50,802 nt of DNA, taken from Candidatus Magnetominusculus dajiuhuensis. Its GTDB lineage: Bacteria; Nitrospirota; Thermodesulfovibrionia; Thermodesulfovibrionales; Magnetobacteriaceae. Positions 44,283 to 50,802 of this stretch are shown here, one piece after another (position 1 is the first letter of the stretch; each line of letters starts with the position of its first letter). A program made the position numbers and the translations under genes. Under the pieces are notes generated by a model. That model did no database searches and was not told where the DNA came from. It saw nothing but the letters and a program-made list of their open reading frames with translations. The DNA is taken from positions 1-50,802 of the forward strand of contig JADFXP010000023.1 of NCBI GenBank assembly GCA_015233465.1. Reading direction: 5' to 3'.

Positions 44283-45128
44283 ATGCAATTTTCTAATATA
44301 TTAAGGATAAAATCTTTTTTTATCAGTTATAATAACATTATTAAAATGCTAAAAATTTATAGAAATTTAATACAATATAAAGACCTGTTATTGATACTAA
44401 CTTGGAGAGAGATATCCGTTAGATACCGTCAGACTACAATTGGTATTGCATGGGCAATAATTCAACCTCTTAGTTTAATGCTGGTATTTTCATTTATCTT
44501 CACATATCTAATGCCGACAAAGGTTTCAGGGTATCCTAAGATGATATTTTTCTATGCGGCACTCGTGCCGTGGACATTTTTCTCAACTGCCATCAACTAT
44601 GCAATACCGTGCCTTGTAAACCAATATAATCTTATAACAAAGATATATTTCCCTCGTGAGATTCTTCCGATTTCTCAGATAATTGTGGCATTTGTTGATT
44701 TTCTGCTTGCCTCAATATTATTTGTTTTCTTTATGTTTTTTTATAATATCAGCTTAACGTGGTATGTGTTATGGTTTTTCCCTTTGTTTATCCAGTTGAT
44801 ATTATTTACAGTCGCTATGTCTCTAATGCTGTCGTCATTAAATGTCTTTTACAGAGACGTAAATGTGGCATCTGGATTTGTCATGAGACTGTGGTTTTTT
44901 ATGACCCCTATATTTTATTCAATAGATGCGCTTTCAATAAAGATAAAACTCTTATTATTTTTAAATCCATTGACATTTATTATTGAAAACATGCGAAGAT
45001 GTCTCATTGAAGGCAGAGGCGTTATCGTATGGCAATTCCTAATTGTATCAGTTATTTTATTGATATATTTCTTTGCAAGTATAGTATATTTCAAAAAAAT
45101 TGAAAGAAAATTCGCTGACGTAATTTAA
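44283..45128 (+). CDS. Polysaccharide/O-antigen ABC exporter permease (Wzm-like)
   Basis: ABC-2 type membrane subunit of 281 aa with six helices. LILTWREISVRYRQTTIGIAWAIIQPLSLMLVFSFIF is the highly typical Wzm/KpsM opening, then YFPREILPISQI and LNPLTFIIENMRRCLI. An internal ATG at 44346 (MLKIYRNLIQYKDLLL) gives a more usual N-terminus; the longer form adds 21 residues. It exports a lipid-linked glycan with the following ATPase. Confidence 0.9.
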   Translation: MQFSNILRIKSFFISYNNIIKMLKIYRNLIQYKDLLLILTWREISVRYRQTTIGIAWAIIQPLSLMLVFSFIFTYLMPTKVSGYPKMIFFYAALVPWTFFSTAINYAIPCLVNQYNLITKIYFPREILPISQIIVAFVDFLLASILFVFFMFFYNISLTWYVLWFFPLFIQLILFTVAMSLMLSSLNVFYRDVNVASGFVMRLWFFMTPIFYSIDALSIKIKLLLFLNPLTFIIENMRRCLIEGRGVIVWQFLIVSVILLIYFFASIVYFKKIERKFADVI

Positions 45129-45143
45129 ATCAATTAAACAATT

Positions 45144-45833
45144 ATGATTACATTAAATGATATTTGGAAGCAATACAAATTAAATAATATTACTCACCGC
45201 TCTATCAGAGAGGATGTTGTAAATTTATTCAAACATAAACCAATCTCAAATCAGCCAGACGGAACATTTTGGGCATTAAAAGGTATTAATTTTTCTGTAA
45301 AAAAAGGGCAGTGTCTTGGGCTTTATGGGCCAAATGGCTCTGGGAAATCAACAATACTTAAAATCATTGGCAATATTACTAGTCCCACAAGGGGAACGCT
45401 GCAGATTAATGGCAGAATTGCCCCAATGATTCAACAAGGCGCAGGATTTCATCTTGATCTAACAGGCAGAGAAAATATATATGTCAATGCCTCCATTCTT
45501 GGCATGACTATCAAACAAATAAGAAAAAATATTGACGCAATTATTGAATTTTCTGGCTTAGATAAAGATATGATCGATGTTGCTGTGAAGAAATATTCTA
45601 CTGGAATGTATGTAAGGCTTGCCTTTTCTGTTGCTGTGCATACTGAGGCGGATATTTTTTTGATTGATGAGATACTTGCAGTTGGAGATGAGGATTTTAA
45701 AAAAAAATGTATGAATCAGATTCTTCATCTAAAAAAATCTGGAAGGACGCTTATCGTTGTCACTCACAATATGGATCAGATGGAGGCAGTTTCAGACAGG
45801 ATTATTTATATCAATAAAGGAGTGATACAATAA
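45144..45833 (+). CDS. Polysaccharide/O-antigen ABC exporter ATPase (Wzt-like, short)
   Basis: ATPase of 229 aa. Walker A GPNGSGKST, signature YSTGMYVRLAFSV and Walker B IFLIDEILAVGDEDFKKKC are as in Wzt and TagH. It lacks the C-terminal glycan-binding domain of Wzt proteins that sense a capped O-antigen, so the glycan end is probably not read. It is 15 bases after the permease gene. Confidence 0.9.
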   Translation: MITLNDIWKQYKLNNITHRSIREDVVNLFKHKPISNQPDGTFWALKGINFSVKKGQCLGLYGPNGSGKSTILKIIGNITSPTRGTLQINGRIAPMIQQGAGFHLDLTGRENIYVNASILGMTIKQIRKNIDAIIEFSGLDKDMIDVAVKKYSTGMYVRLAFSVAVHTEADIFLIDEILAVGDEDFKKKCMNQILHLKKSGRTLIVVTHNMDQMEAVSDRIIYINKGVIQ

Positions 45834-45836
45834 ACA

Positions 45837-46673
45837 ATGCCTGATGCAGCTAATCAATTTAATAAAAGCTGGAAACTAAGAGAAGAATCTCTCTATAATC
45901 ATTGGACTCCTAATACTCCAGCAAATCAGATTCAACTTGCTTTTAAAAATCACTGGGATGTATTTAAGGGATTAATTGGGAATAAAAGTGGAATCTGCCT
46001 TGAGGTTGGATGCGGAAGGGGTAGTATTTCAAGCTATTTTGCTGAAAACGGCTATGTGTGTCATTTATTAGATTATTCGCAGGAAATTCTTTTAATTGGC
46101 AGAGAGATTTTTAAAAAAAATGGACACAAGGGGCTGCCAGTCTGCGGAGATGCCTTAAATCTCCCATATAAGACAAATTCATTTGATGTAGTTGTAAGCA
46201 TTGGACTGCTTGAACATTTTGAAAACGTATCGCCCATAATCTCTGAACAGTTAAGGGTTCTTAAAAAGAATGGAATTATGCTCGCATATATCGTTCCTGA
46301 TATGCCAAATAACATACAGAAACATTTTAATTGGATAAATAAGTTATTAAAGATTATATTTTTTGTAATAAGCAAACAATCAAAAAAATCTATAAAACCT
46401 GAGATTTATAGAAATAATTATATACCTCAGGTTTATTTAGATATTTTAGATAAATTTAATATTAAGGGTGCATTATGTATTGGAATGTATCCATTGCCAA
46501 TGATTTCACATTCTCCAGAATTTCCATTTTCTCTTTTGCCTGAAAAGATTGAACTAGCTTTGACAAATATATTTAATCTAGTACTTTGGCTTAGACGCAT
46601 ATTTAAAAATGGTCATCCTTGGAATTGTAAATATGATTATGGACAGGCTTTTTTGATATATTTTACAAAATAA
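45837..46673 (+). CDS. SAM-dependent class I methyltransferase
   Basis: Protein of 278 aa. SAM motif I is CLEVGCGRGSISSYFAENGY, followed by VCGDALNLPYKTNSFDVVVSIGLLEHFEN and LRVLKKNGIMLAYIVPD. It follows the ABC ATPase by three bases, so it probably methylates the exported glycan or its precursor. The substrate is inferred from context only. Confidence 0.8.
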   Translation: MPDAANQFNKSWKLREESLYNHWTPNTPANQIQLAFKNHWDVFKGLIGNKSGICLEVGCGRGSISSYFAENGYVCHLLDYSQEILLIGREIFKKNGHKGLPVCGDALNLPYKTNSFDVVVSIGLLEHFENVSPIISEQLRVLKKNGIMLAYIVPDMPNNIQKHFNWINKLLKIIFFVISKQSKKSIKPEIYRNNYIPQVYLDILDKFNIKGALCIGMYPLPMISHSPEFPFSLLPEKIELALTNIFNLVLWLRRIFKNGHPWNCKYDYGQAFLIYFTK

Positions 46674-46701
46674 TTGTCCTGCAAAAACACTAAGGGGGAA
46701 A

Positions 46702-47418
46702 ATGATTCGCACATCAGTACTTAATATTTTAAATAACTCATTAAATCTCATATATCCCTCAAGGTGTCCAATCTGTCAAGGCAATTCGGATAATTTTGAA
46801 ACATCCCCAATTTGTAAACTGTGCTGGTCAGAGATTACCCAAATTAAAGAGCATTGCTGTAGTATTTGTTCAAAGCCGCTTCCAGCAGTTTATATGGAGA
46901 TATGTGCTGACTGTATCAAACTTATGCCGTATTATTCAAAGGCAATATCCTATACCACATTTGAAGGAACTATCAGAGAGGCGATTCATTTATTTAAATA
47001 TTCATCTCTAACCAGATTCGCTGATGCCATAGCCAAACTTATGTCTGATCTACCGCTCCCTGAGGCAGATATAATGATTCCAGTACCAGTGACAAAAAAA
47101 CGCCTTAAAGAACGTGGATTTAATCAAAGCCTTTTGTTAGCACGTAAACTTGGCAGCAAATACAAAATTCCAGTGCATTTCAACCTATTAGCTAAAATTA
47201 AAGAAACAGGACAACAAGCGCTCTTAAAAGGCTCTGAAAGAAGATTGGCTCTCAAAGGTGCATTTATTACAACTGAAAAGATCAATGGACAAATAATTAT
47301 TTTGGTTGATGATGTTATGACAACAGGCACAACTATAAATGAATGCGCTAAAACATTAATTGCTGGTGGAGCATCCAAGGTATTTGCAGTAGTGGCTGCA
47401 AATACAAGAAAAATTTGA
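46702..47418 (+). CDS. comF: ComF-family phosphoribosyltransferase-like protein
   Basis: Protein of 238 aa. Two Cys4 zinc modules at the N-terminus (CPICQGNSDNFETSPICKLCW and CCSICSKPLPAVYMEICADC) are followed by a PRTase domain: MIPVPVTKKRLKERGFNQSLLLA and the PRPP loop ILVDDVMTTGTTINECA. In other bacteria ComF acts in DNA uptake. No other competence gene is nearby, so the role here is open. Confidence 0.9.
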   Translation: MIRTSVLNILNNSLNLIYPSRCPICQGNSDNFETSPICKLCWSEITQIKEHCCSICSKPLPAVYMEICADCIKLMPYYSKAISYTTFEGTIREAIHLFKYSSLTRFADAIAKLMSDLPLPEADIMIPVPVTKKRLKERGFNQSLLLARKLGSKYKIPVHFNLLAKIKETGQQALLKGSERRLALKGAFITTEKINGQIIILVDDVMTTGTTINECAKTLIAGGASKVFAVVAANTRKI

Positions 47419-47476
47419 TATTTTATAAAATAAAGTTAAATTTTATCTAAATAAATCATAATATTTTACTTTAAGT

Positions 47477-47506
47477 TTGACCTATATTAATAAGATAATT
47501 TATGAT
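47477..47506 (+). promoter_or_regulatory. Putative promoter of the DUF4124 protein gene
   Basis: TTGACC (47477-47482) and TATGAT (47501-47506), 18 bases apart, lie about 52 bases before the ATG at 47558. Confidence 0.5.
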
Positions 47507-47557
47507 ATATTAATAAATAATTTTTTAAGTGATATCCAGTAGAACTGGGGGGTTGTA

Positions 47558-49690
47558 ATGTTTAAATATTTAAGCATACTGTTGATAAGCATAATATTTC
47601 TTGTTAATGTAGCTATTTGTAATGGTGAAGTTTACAAATGGGAAGACAATGAAGGAAATACCCATATAACTGACTATCCTCGCCCTATTTATCCAAATGA
47701 AGATATTGATAATACTCAAGATACAGAGCAGCCAACTCCTGCATCAATAAAAAGACAATCACCTCCTGCGCATAACCGCACTCTAAATGAAACTGCTCCA
47801 GTACAAGAGTCTACCAATGAACCTAATAAATCAACTGCTGATAATAATTTAACAAAGATACAAGTAATTAATAAATTAATTTCACCAATAATACCAGGAT
47901 TATCAACTGAAGAAAAGCCTCAAGAAGTTAAACCTGTTCCACCTCCAGAACAAAAAATTGGAAAACCTGCAATAAAACCGACTCTTACACAGCCAGCGTT
48001 AAATAAACTTGAATTACCTTTGATAAAACTTCCTAATAAAAAGGATCTGGGAACTAAACAAATTATAATTTTAGCTTTGCTTCTGCTGTCCATTTTATAT
48101 TTTCAATATACACTGTTTTCCATTGCAAAGAAATTACAATTAGAAAAACCATGGCTTGGTTTAATCCCAATTGCAAGTACTGTTACAATTATAAAGGCTG
48201 CTGAGAAGCCTAAATGGTGGCTTGCTCTTTTAGTTGTACCTGTAGTAAATATAGCTGTAGGTGTGCTGCTTTGGATGGAGATATACGAAAAACTAGGGCT
48301 TGAGAAAAAAAATGGATTATCATCGTTATTTATTTCGCCTTTAGTCATTCCAGTAATAGCTGTGCTATTTAGTCTTTTTAACCCAACAGGGATAATATTA
48401 ACCTCATTATTTATTATATATTCTACTGCATTGATGTTTTACGGATCTATGTTAATTCTTCCTGGATATTATCTAACCAGAGTAAATCTAATAACAGACA
48501 AGGCAGAGGTATCAAAGATCTTTGAAGAAGGGTCTCTATCAGAGGTGAAATCTAAAAAGGGAAAGGCTGATATTCCTAAAATAAAAACAATGATAGATGA
48601 AAATACATTACAACTTGAAGCTGAAGATGCAAATAAAGGCACATTTGATTTATCTGCATTTGAACCAATGCCTGATCCTTCTGAACTGTCAGAAGAACCT
48701 TCACCAGATAGCCCTGTTGTCAATGACGGCACTTTTGATCTATCTTCATTTGAACCCGTCCCTGAGACTCAAGAGACATCTGAAGAAACTATACAAAATA
48801 TTCCTGCAGAAAATGCTGGTACTATAGATCTTACTTCAATCAAACCGTTATCTCAAGAACCAGACATTGAGAAGGTAAATGAAAATGCTGGGACTATAGA
48901 TCTTTCTAAGATTAATCCTATTCCAGATGAATCAGAATGGCTGCCAAAACCTGAACAAAAAATTGATACCGTTGAAATATCTAGTATAGAACCAGTTGAA
49001 GATGTCTCTAATGAACCAAGACCTCCTGTTAGACATGCTGTTACTCCAAGCAAATCAGAAGAAATAGGTACAATTAATCTCTCTACATTTGTAAAAGACA
49101 CAACCAATGACGATACTGCAAGGCTTTTGATGAAAGATATTGAAGACACAAGTTTTGATATTGCTCCTGAAGTAGAGCCTGAAGAACCAATGAGTAAAAT
49201 AACTGACAACGTTGATTTAACTGAAGAGCCAATTGCCGATACACAAATGCCGGTTGAAGAAACGATTGAAGGACTTTCTGTGAATATTGACTTAGACGCA
49301 GAACCAGAAGGAATAATAGAGGCATCTGCGCCTAAAGTTGAAAATATTGAAGGGATCTCAGTTAATATAGATTTAGATGCTGAACCTGCTGGGATTAAAG
49401 AAGCATCTGTTCCAATCGTTGAAAATATTGAAGGGATTTCAGTTAATATAGATTTGGATGCCGAACCCGCTGGAATTATAGAAGCAACCGCTCCTATAGC
49501 AGAAAAAATAGAGGGACTTTCAGTTAATATAGATTTTGAATCTGATCAAAAAATACCATCAAAACCAAATTCATTAGATGACTCAATACTGTATGAAAAT
49601 GACGACTCAATTGAGATTGTCGCTGAAATAGACGATAGCGACATCGTAATTGTAGAACCTGATATAGAAGATAATATAAAAAAGAAATAA
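47558..49690 (+). CDS. DUF4124/DUF5684-like membrane protein with long repeat-bearing acidic tail
   Basis: Protein of 710 aa. A signal peptide (residues 1-23) precedes a DUF4124 domain (GEVYKWEDNEGNTHITDYPRP), then a Pro-rich linker. A membrane region with about four helices at residues 165-310 (KPWLGLIPIASTVTIIKAAEKPKWWLALLVVPVVNI) resembles DUF5684. The remaining 400 residues are acidic and probably disordered, with six spaced motifs of the form GT-[FI]-[DN]-L-[ST] followed by Phe/Ile-x-Pro (first bases near 48638, 48728, 48818, 48890, 48964 and 49067) and four tandem 27-residue units (EGLSVNIDLDAEP type). The function is unknown. The GGGGGG ribosome-binding site is strong. Confidence 0.75.
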   Translation: MFKYLSILLISIIFLVNVAICNGEVYKWEDNEGNTHITDYPRPIYPNEDIDNTQDTEQPTPASIKRQSPPAHNRTLNETAPVQESTNEPNKSTADNNLTKIQVINKLISPIIPGLSTEEKPQEVKPVPPPEQKIGKPAIKPTLTQPALNKLELPLIKLPNKKDLGTKQIIILALLLLSILYFQYTLFSIAKKLQLEKPWLGLIPIASTVTIIKAAEKPKWWLALLVVPVVNIAVGVLLWMEIYEKLGLEKKNGLSSLFISPLVIPVIAVLFSLFNPTGIILTSLFIIYSTALMFYGSMLILPGYYLTRVNLITDKAEVSKIFEEGSLSEVKSKKGKADIPKIKTMIDENTLQLEAEDANKGTFDLSAFEPMPDPSELSEEPSPDSPVVNDGTFDLSSFEPVPETQETSEETIQNIPAENAGTIDLTSIKPLSQEPDIEKVNENAGTIDLSKINPIPDESEWLPKPEQKIDTVEISSIEPVEDVSNEPRPPVRHAVTPSKSEEIGTINLSTFVKDTTNDDTARLLMKDIEDTSFDIAPEVEPEEPMSKITDNVDLTEEPIADTQMPVEETIEGLSVNIDLDAEPEGIIEASAPKVENIEGISVNIDLDAEPAGIKEASVPIVENIEGISVNIDLDAEPAGIIEATAPIAEKIEGLSVNIDFESDQKIPSKPNSLDDSILYENDDSIEIVAEIDDSDIVIVEPDIEDNIKKK
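49265..49537 (+). repeat. Tandem 81-bp coding repeats
   Basis: Units start at 49265, 49346, 49427 and 49508, an exact 81-base period; the last is partial. They encode I-E-G-[LI]-S-V-N-I-D-[LF] followed by D-A-E-P in the first three units. Units 2 and 3 are the most alike. Recent duplication or unequal crossing-over is likely. Confidence 0.88.
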
Positions 49691-49698
49691 TGTTTGTC

Positions 49699-49752
49699 TT
49701 GAGGGCTCTGCCCTCAACCCGCAAGGGAGCTCGCCCCCTTGACCCCATAATA
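49699..49752 (+). repeat. Dispersed two-hairpin repeat after the DUF4124 gene
   Basis: GAGGGC-TCT-GCCCTC, AACCCGC, AAGGGAGCTCGCCCCCTTG, ACCCCATAA, in the gene direction. It closely matches the copy at 30337-30388. Confidence 0.86.
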
Positions 49753-49888
49753 GAGAAATATTTACCGACTAGGAAATTATTTACCATATTACACTTATCC
49801 ACAAACCTTTAAAACATTGCATTAACCTCTTGGAACAAATCTTGCTATATATTCAATGGAGACTAAAAAAGTTCAGGAGGTTAGATTT

Positions 49889-50482
49889 ATGAAAATTAGA
49901 TTTGTATATTTATTAATAATGATTTCAAGTTTAATGCTTTTGTTAGGATGTACATCAAGGACTACGTCAAAAGGCGAAATAAAGCTTGACCAAAAATTAA
50001 CAAATGCGCCGCGGTGGGTATTTAAACCTGAATCTGATGATGGTCTTGCATCGTATGGCTACTCAAAAATCACAAAGGCTGGATTGAATTTTGCACGTGT
50101 AGAGGCATTATCAAATGCCAGAGATGAGCTTGCAAGGATTCTTAAAGTCAAGGTCAAAAATATGGTAAAGAATTTTACTGAGGCATCTGGTATTGATGAT
50201 ACTGAGGCAATAGACAGGGTTTCAACACAAGTCTCAAAACAAGTAGCCAATGAGATATTACAAGGCTCTAAGCAAAAAGACATGTGGATTTCTCCAGAGA
50301 ATGAACTCTTTGTGCTTGTGACGATTGATAAAAGTACTGTAAATCAATATGTCAAAAATTCCGTAACAACGAGTTTTAAAAATGAACATGCACTTTGGCA
50401 GCAAGTACAGGCTAAAAAGTCTTACGAAGAGCTTCAAAATGAGATTGACAAGGAGATGAATCAGCCTAATAAGATACAATAA
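49889..50482 (+). CDS. LPP20-family lipoprotein
   Basis: Protein of about 197 aa with a lipoprotein signal MKIRFVYLLIMISSLMLLLGCTS. The core APRWVFKPESDDGLASYGYSKITKAGLNFARVEALSNARDELARIL resembles the LPP20/LipL group, where such domains often occur with flagellar or secretion lipoproteins. The start is ATG 49889, with AGGAGG eight bases upstream; an ATG at 49856 is in frame but lacks a site. The function is unknown. Confidence 0.75.
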   Translation: MKIRFVYLLIMISSLMLLLGCTSRTTSKGEIKLDQKLTNAPRWVFKPESDDGLASYGYSKITKAGLNFARVEALSNARDELARILKVKVKNMVKNFTEASGIDDTEAIDRVSTQVSKQVANEILQGSKQKDMWISPENELFVLVTIDKSTVNQYVKNSVTTSFKNEHALWQQVQAKKSYEELQNEIDKEMNQPNKIQ

Positions 50483-50509
50483 TAATTACTGAGTCAAGAG
50501 AATATTACG

Positions 50510-50539
50510 GGAGCAAGTGTCCCACAAGGCACCTGCTCC
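50510..50539. repeat. Hairpin after the LPP20 gene
   Basis: GGAGCA (50510-50515) pairs with TGCTCC (50534-50539), with an inner GTGTC/GGCAC stem (50517-50521 with 50528-50532). There is no T-run, so termination is unclear. Just beyond, near 50590-50615, a GAGCCACAGAGAACGCAGA word resembles a short repeat common in many bacterial genomes. Confidence 0.55.
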
Positions 50540-50676
50540 TAAATGTTTTAATATAAGTAAATATAAAAATCTACAACAAATATTAAAATTCACCTCTGAG
50601 CCACAGAGAACGCAGAAAAAAGCAAAAAATTATTAAATAATTATTTAAACTCCAATATATTTTTTGAGTCAGAATG

Positions 50677-50802
50677 GGTCTGTAAATTAAACTGTGTCAA
50701 GGGTAATGGCTCATTCATTAGCCACCCTCTTAATATATCATAAAGTCAGTTCCAGATTCAATCTGCCCTCAAAAAATATAGCCATCTGTGAGATCGTCTG
50801 CC
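50677..50802 (-). mobile_element. End of an IS256-family insertion sequence, with transposase C-terminus
   Basis: Beyond the right edge a transposase enters on the minus strand. Its last codons (stop at 50740-50738) read QTISQMAIFFEGRLNLELTL, like the C-terminus of IS256/mutator transposases. About 40-60 bases further lies GGGTCTGTAAATTAAACTGT, resembling an IS256-type terminal inverted repeat. Only the end is visible, so family and intactness are tentative. Confidence 0.55.

Noticed and set aside
47103..47380. Open frames antisense to comF and other genes (for example in infB, rpsA, dsrA, dnaX)
   Set aside because: They are shadows of strong coding frames on the other strand, without ribosome-binding sites or recognisable domains.
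49265..49537. CRISPR array
   Set aside because: The 81-bp units are contiguous, in frame and coding, without spacers; no cas genes are present.
49796..49804. Replication origin from a perfect DnaA box TTATCCACA
   Set aside because: Single box, no cluster, no dnaA/dnaN or AT-rich unwinding region nearby; expected by chance in 50 kb of this composition.

Overview
The window is 50.8 kb of AT-rich (roughly one-third G+C by eye), gene-dense bacterial chromosome. It carries dissimilatory sulfite reductase genes dsrA, dsrB and dsrD. DsrD is a marker of the reductive pathway, so the organism is most likely an anaerobic sulfate or sulfite reducer. Outer-membrane-type lipoproteins, a Wzm/Wzt exporter and an IHF-beta homologue point to a Gram-negative cell. 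Nitrospirota (Thermodesulfovibrio-like) or Desulfobacterota-like lineages both fit; I cannot decide the phylum by reading. No phage or plasmid genes were seen. The only recognisable mobile element is the end of an IS256-type insertion sequence at the right edge.

Layout. (1) 1-3.1 kb, minus strand: the start of a 7TM-type sensor, then a nickel/cobalt ECF transporter operon (cbiM, PDGLE/NikN-like, cbiQ, cbiO) with an attenuator-like hairpin in its leader. (2) 3.3-6.3 kb, plus strand: dsrA-dsrB-dsrD behind a perfect-consensus sigma70 promoter, with three tandem hairpins between dsrA and dsrB and a strong terminator hairpin between dsrB and dsrD. (3) 6.4-25.3 kb, one long minus-strand run. It starts at rpmB and dciA, continues through aromatic amino acid synthesis (pheA, hisC, aroF, tyrA, aroA), cmk, ispH, rpsA, sppA, ihfB, a Rieske protein and radA, and ends in a biotin-linked group (bioW, lipid kinase, caspase-like protein, receiver protein, bioA). 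The last gene of the run encodes a selenoprotein with an in-frame UGA and a bacterial SECIS-like hairpin. (4) 25.4-31.3 kb, plus strand: ylxR-infB-ylxP-rbfA, serS, hemC. (5) 31.3-37.7 kb, minus strand: flavoprotein, REC-TPR regulator, recR-ybaB-dnaX, SRP RNA, tRNA-Ser(GGA). (6) 37.9-44.2 kb: mdh and ndk (plus), then a nucleotide-sugar/sterol-type SDR, a CPBP protease, an HNH/methyltransferase restriction-modification pair and a CsgG-like lipoprotein (minus). (7) 44.3-50.5 kb, plus strand: a polysaccharide ABC exporter (Wzm, Wzt) with a methyltransferase, comF, a long repeat-bearing membrane protein and an LPP20-type lipoprotein.

A dispersed palindromic repeat runs through the whole window. 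It has two hairpins: GGGC-TCT-GCCC, a CCCGC linker, then AAGGGAACTAGTTCCCTT or a variant. About ten copies lie between genes. In three places it overlaps coding sequence: it supplies the C-terminal residues of two proteins and the apparent N-terminal extension of DnaX.

Most notable: the UGA-containing selenoprotein gene that ordinary gene callers split in two; a Rieske gene whose twin-arginine signal is out of frame across a 9-T tract; the hairpin architecture of the dsr operon; and a 710-residue protein with two kinds of internal repeats, including four exact-period 81-bp units.
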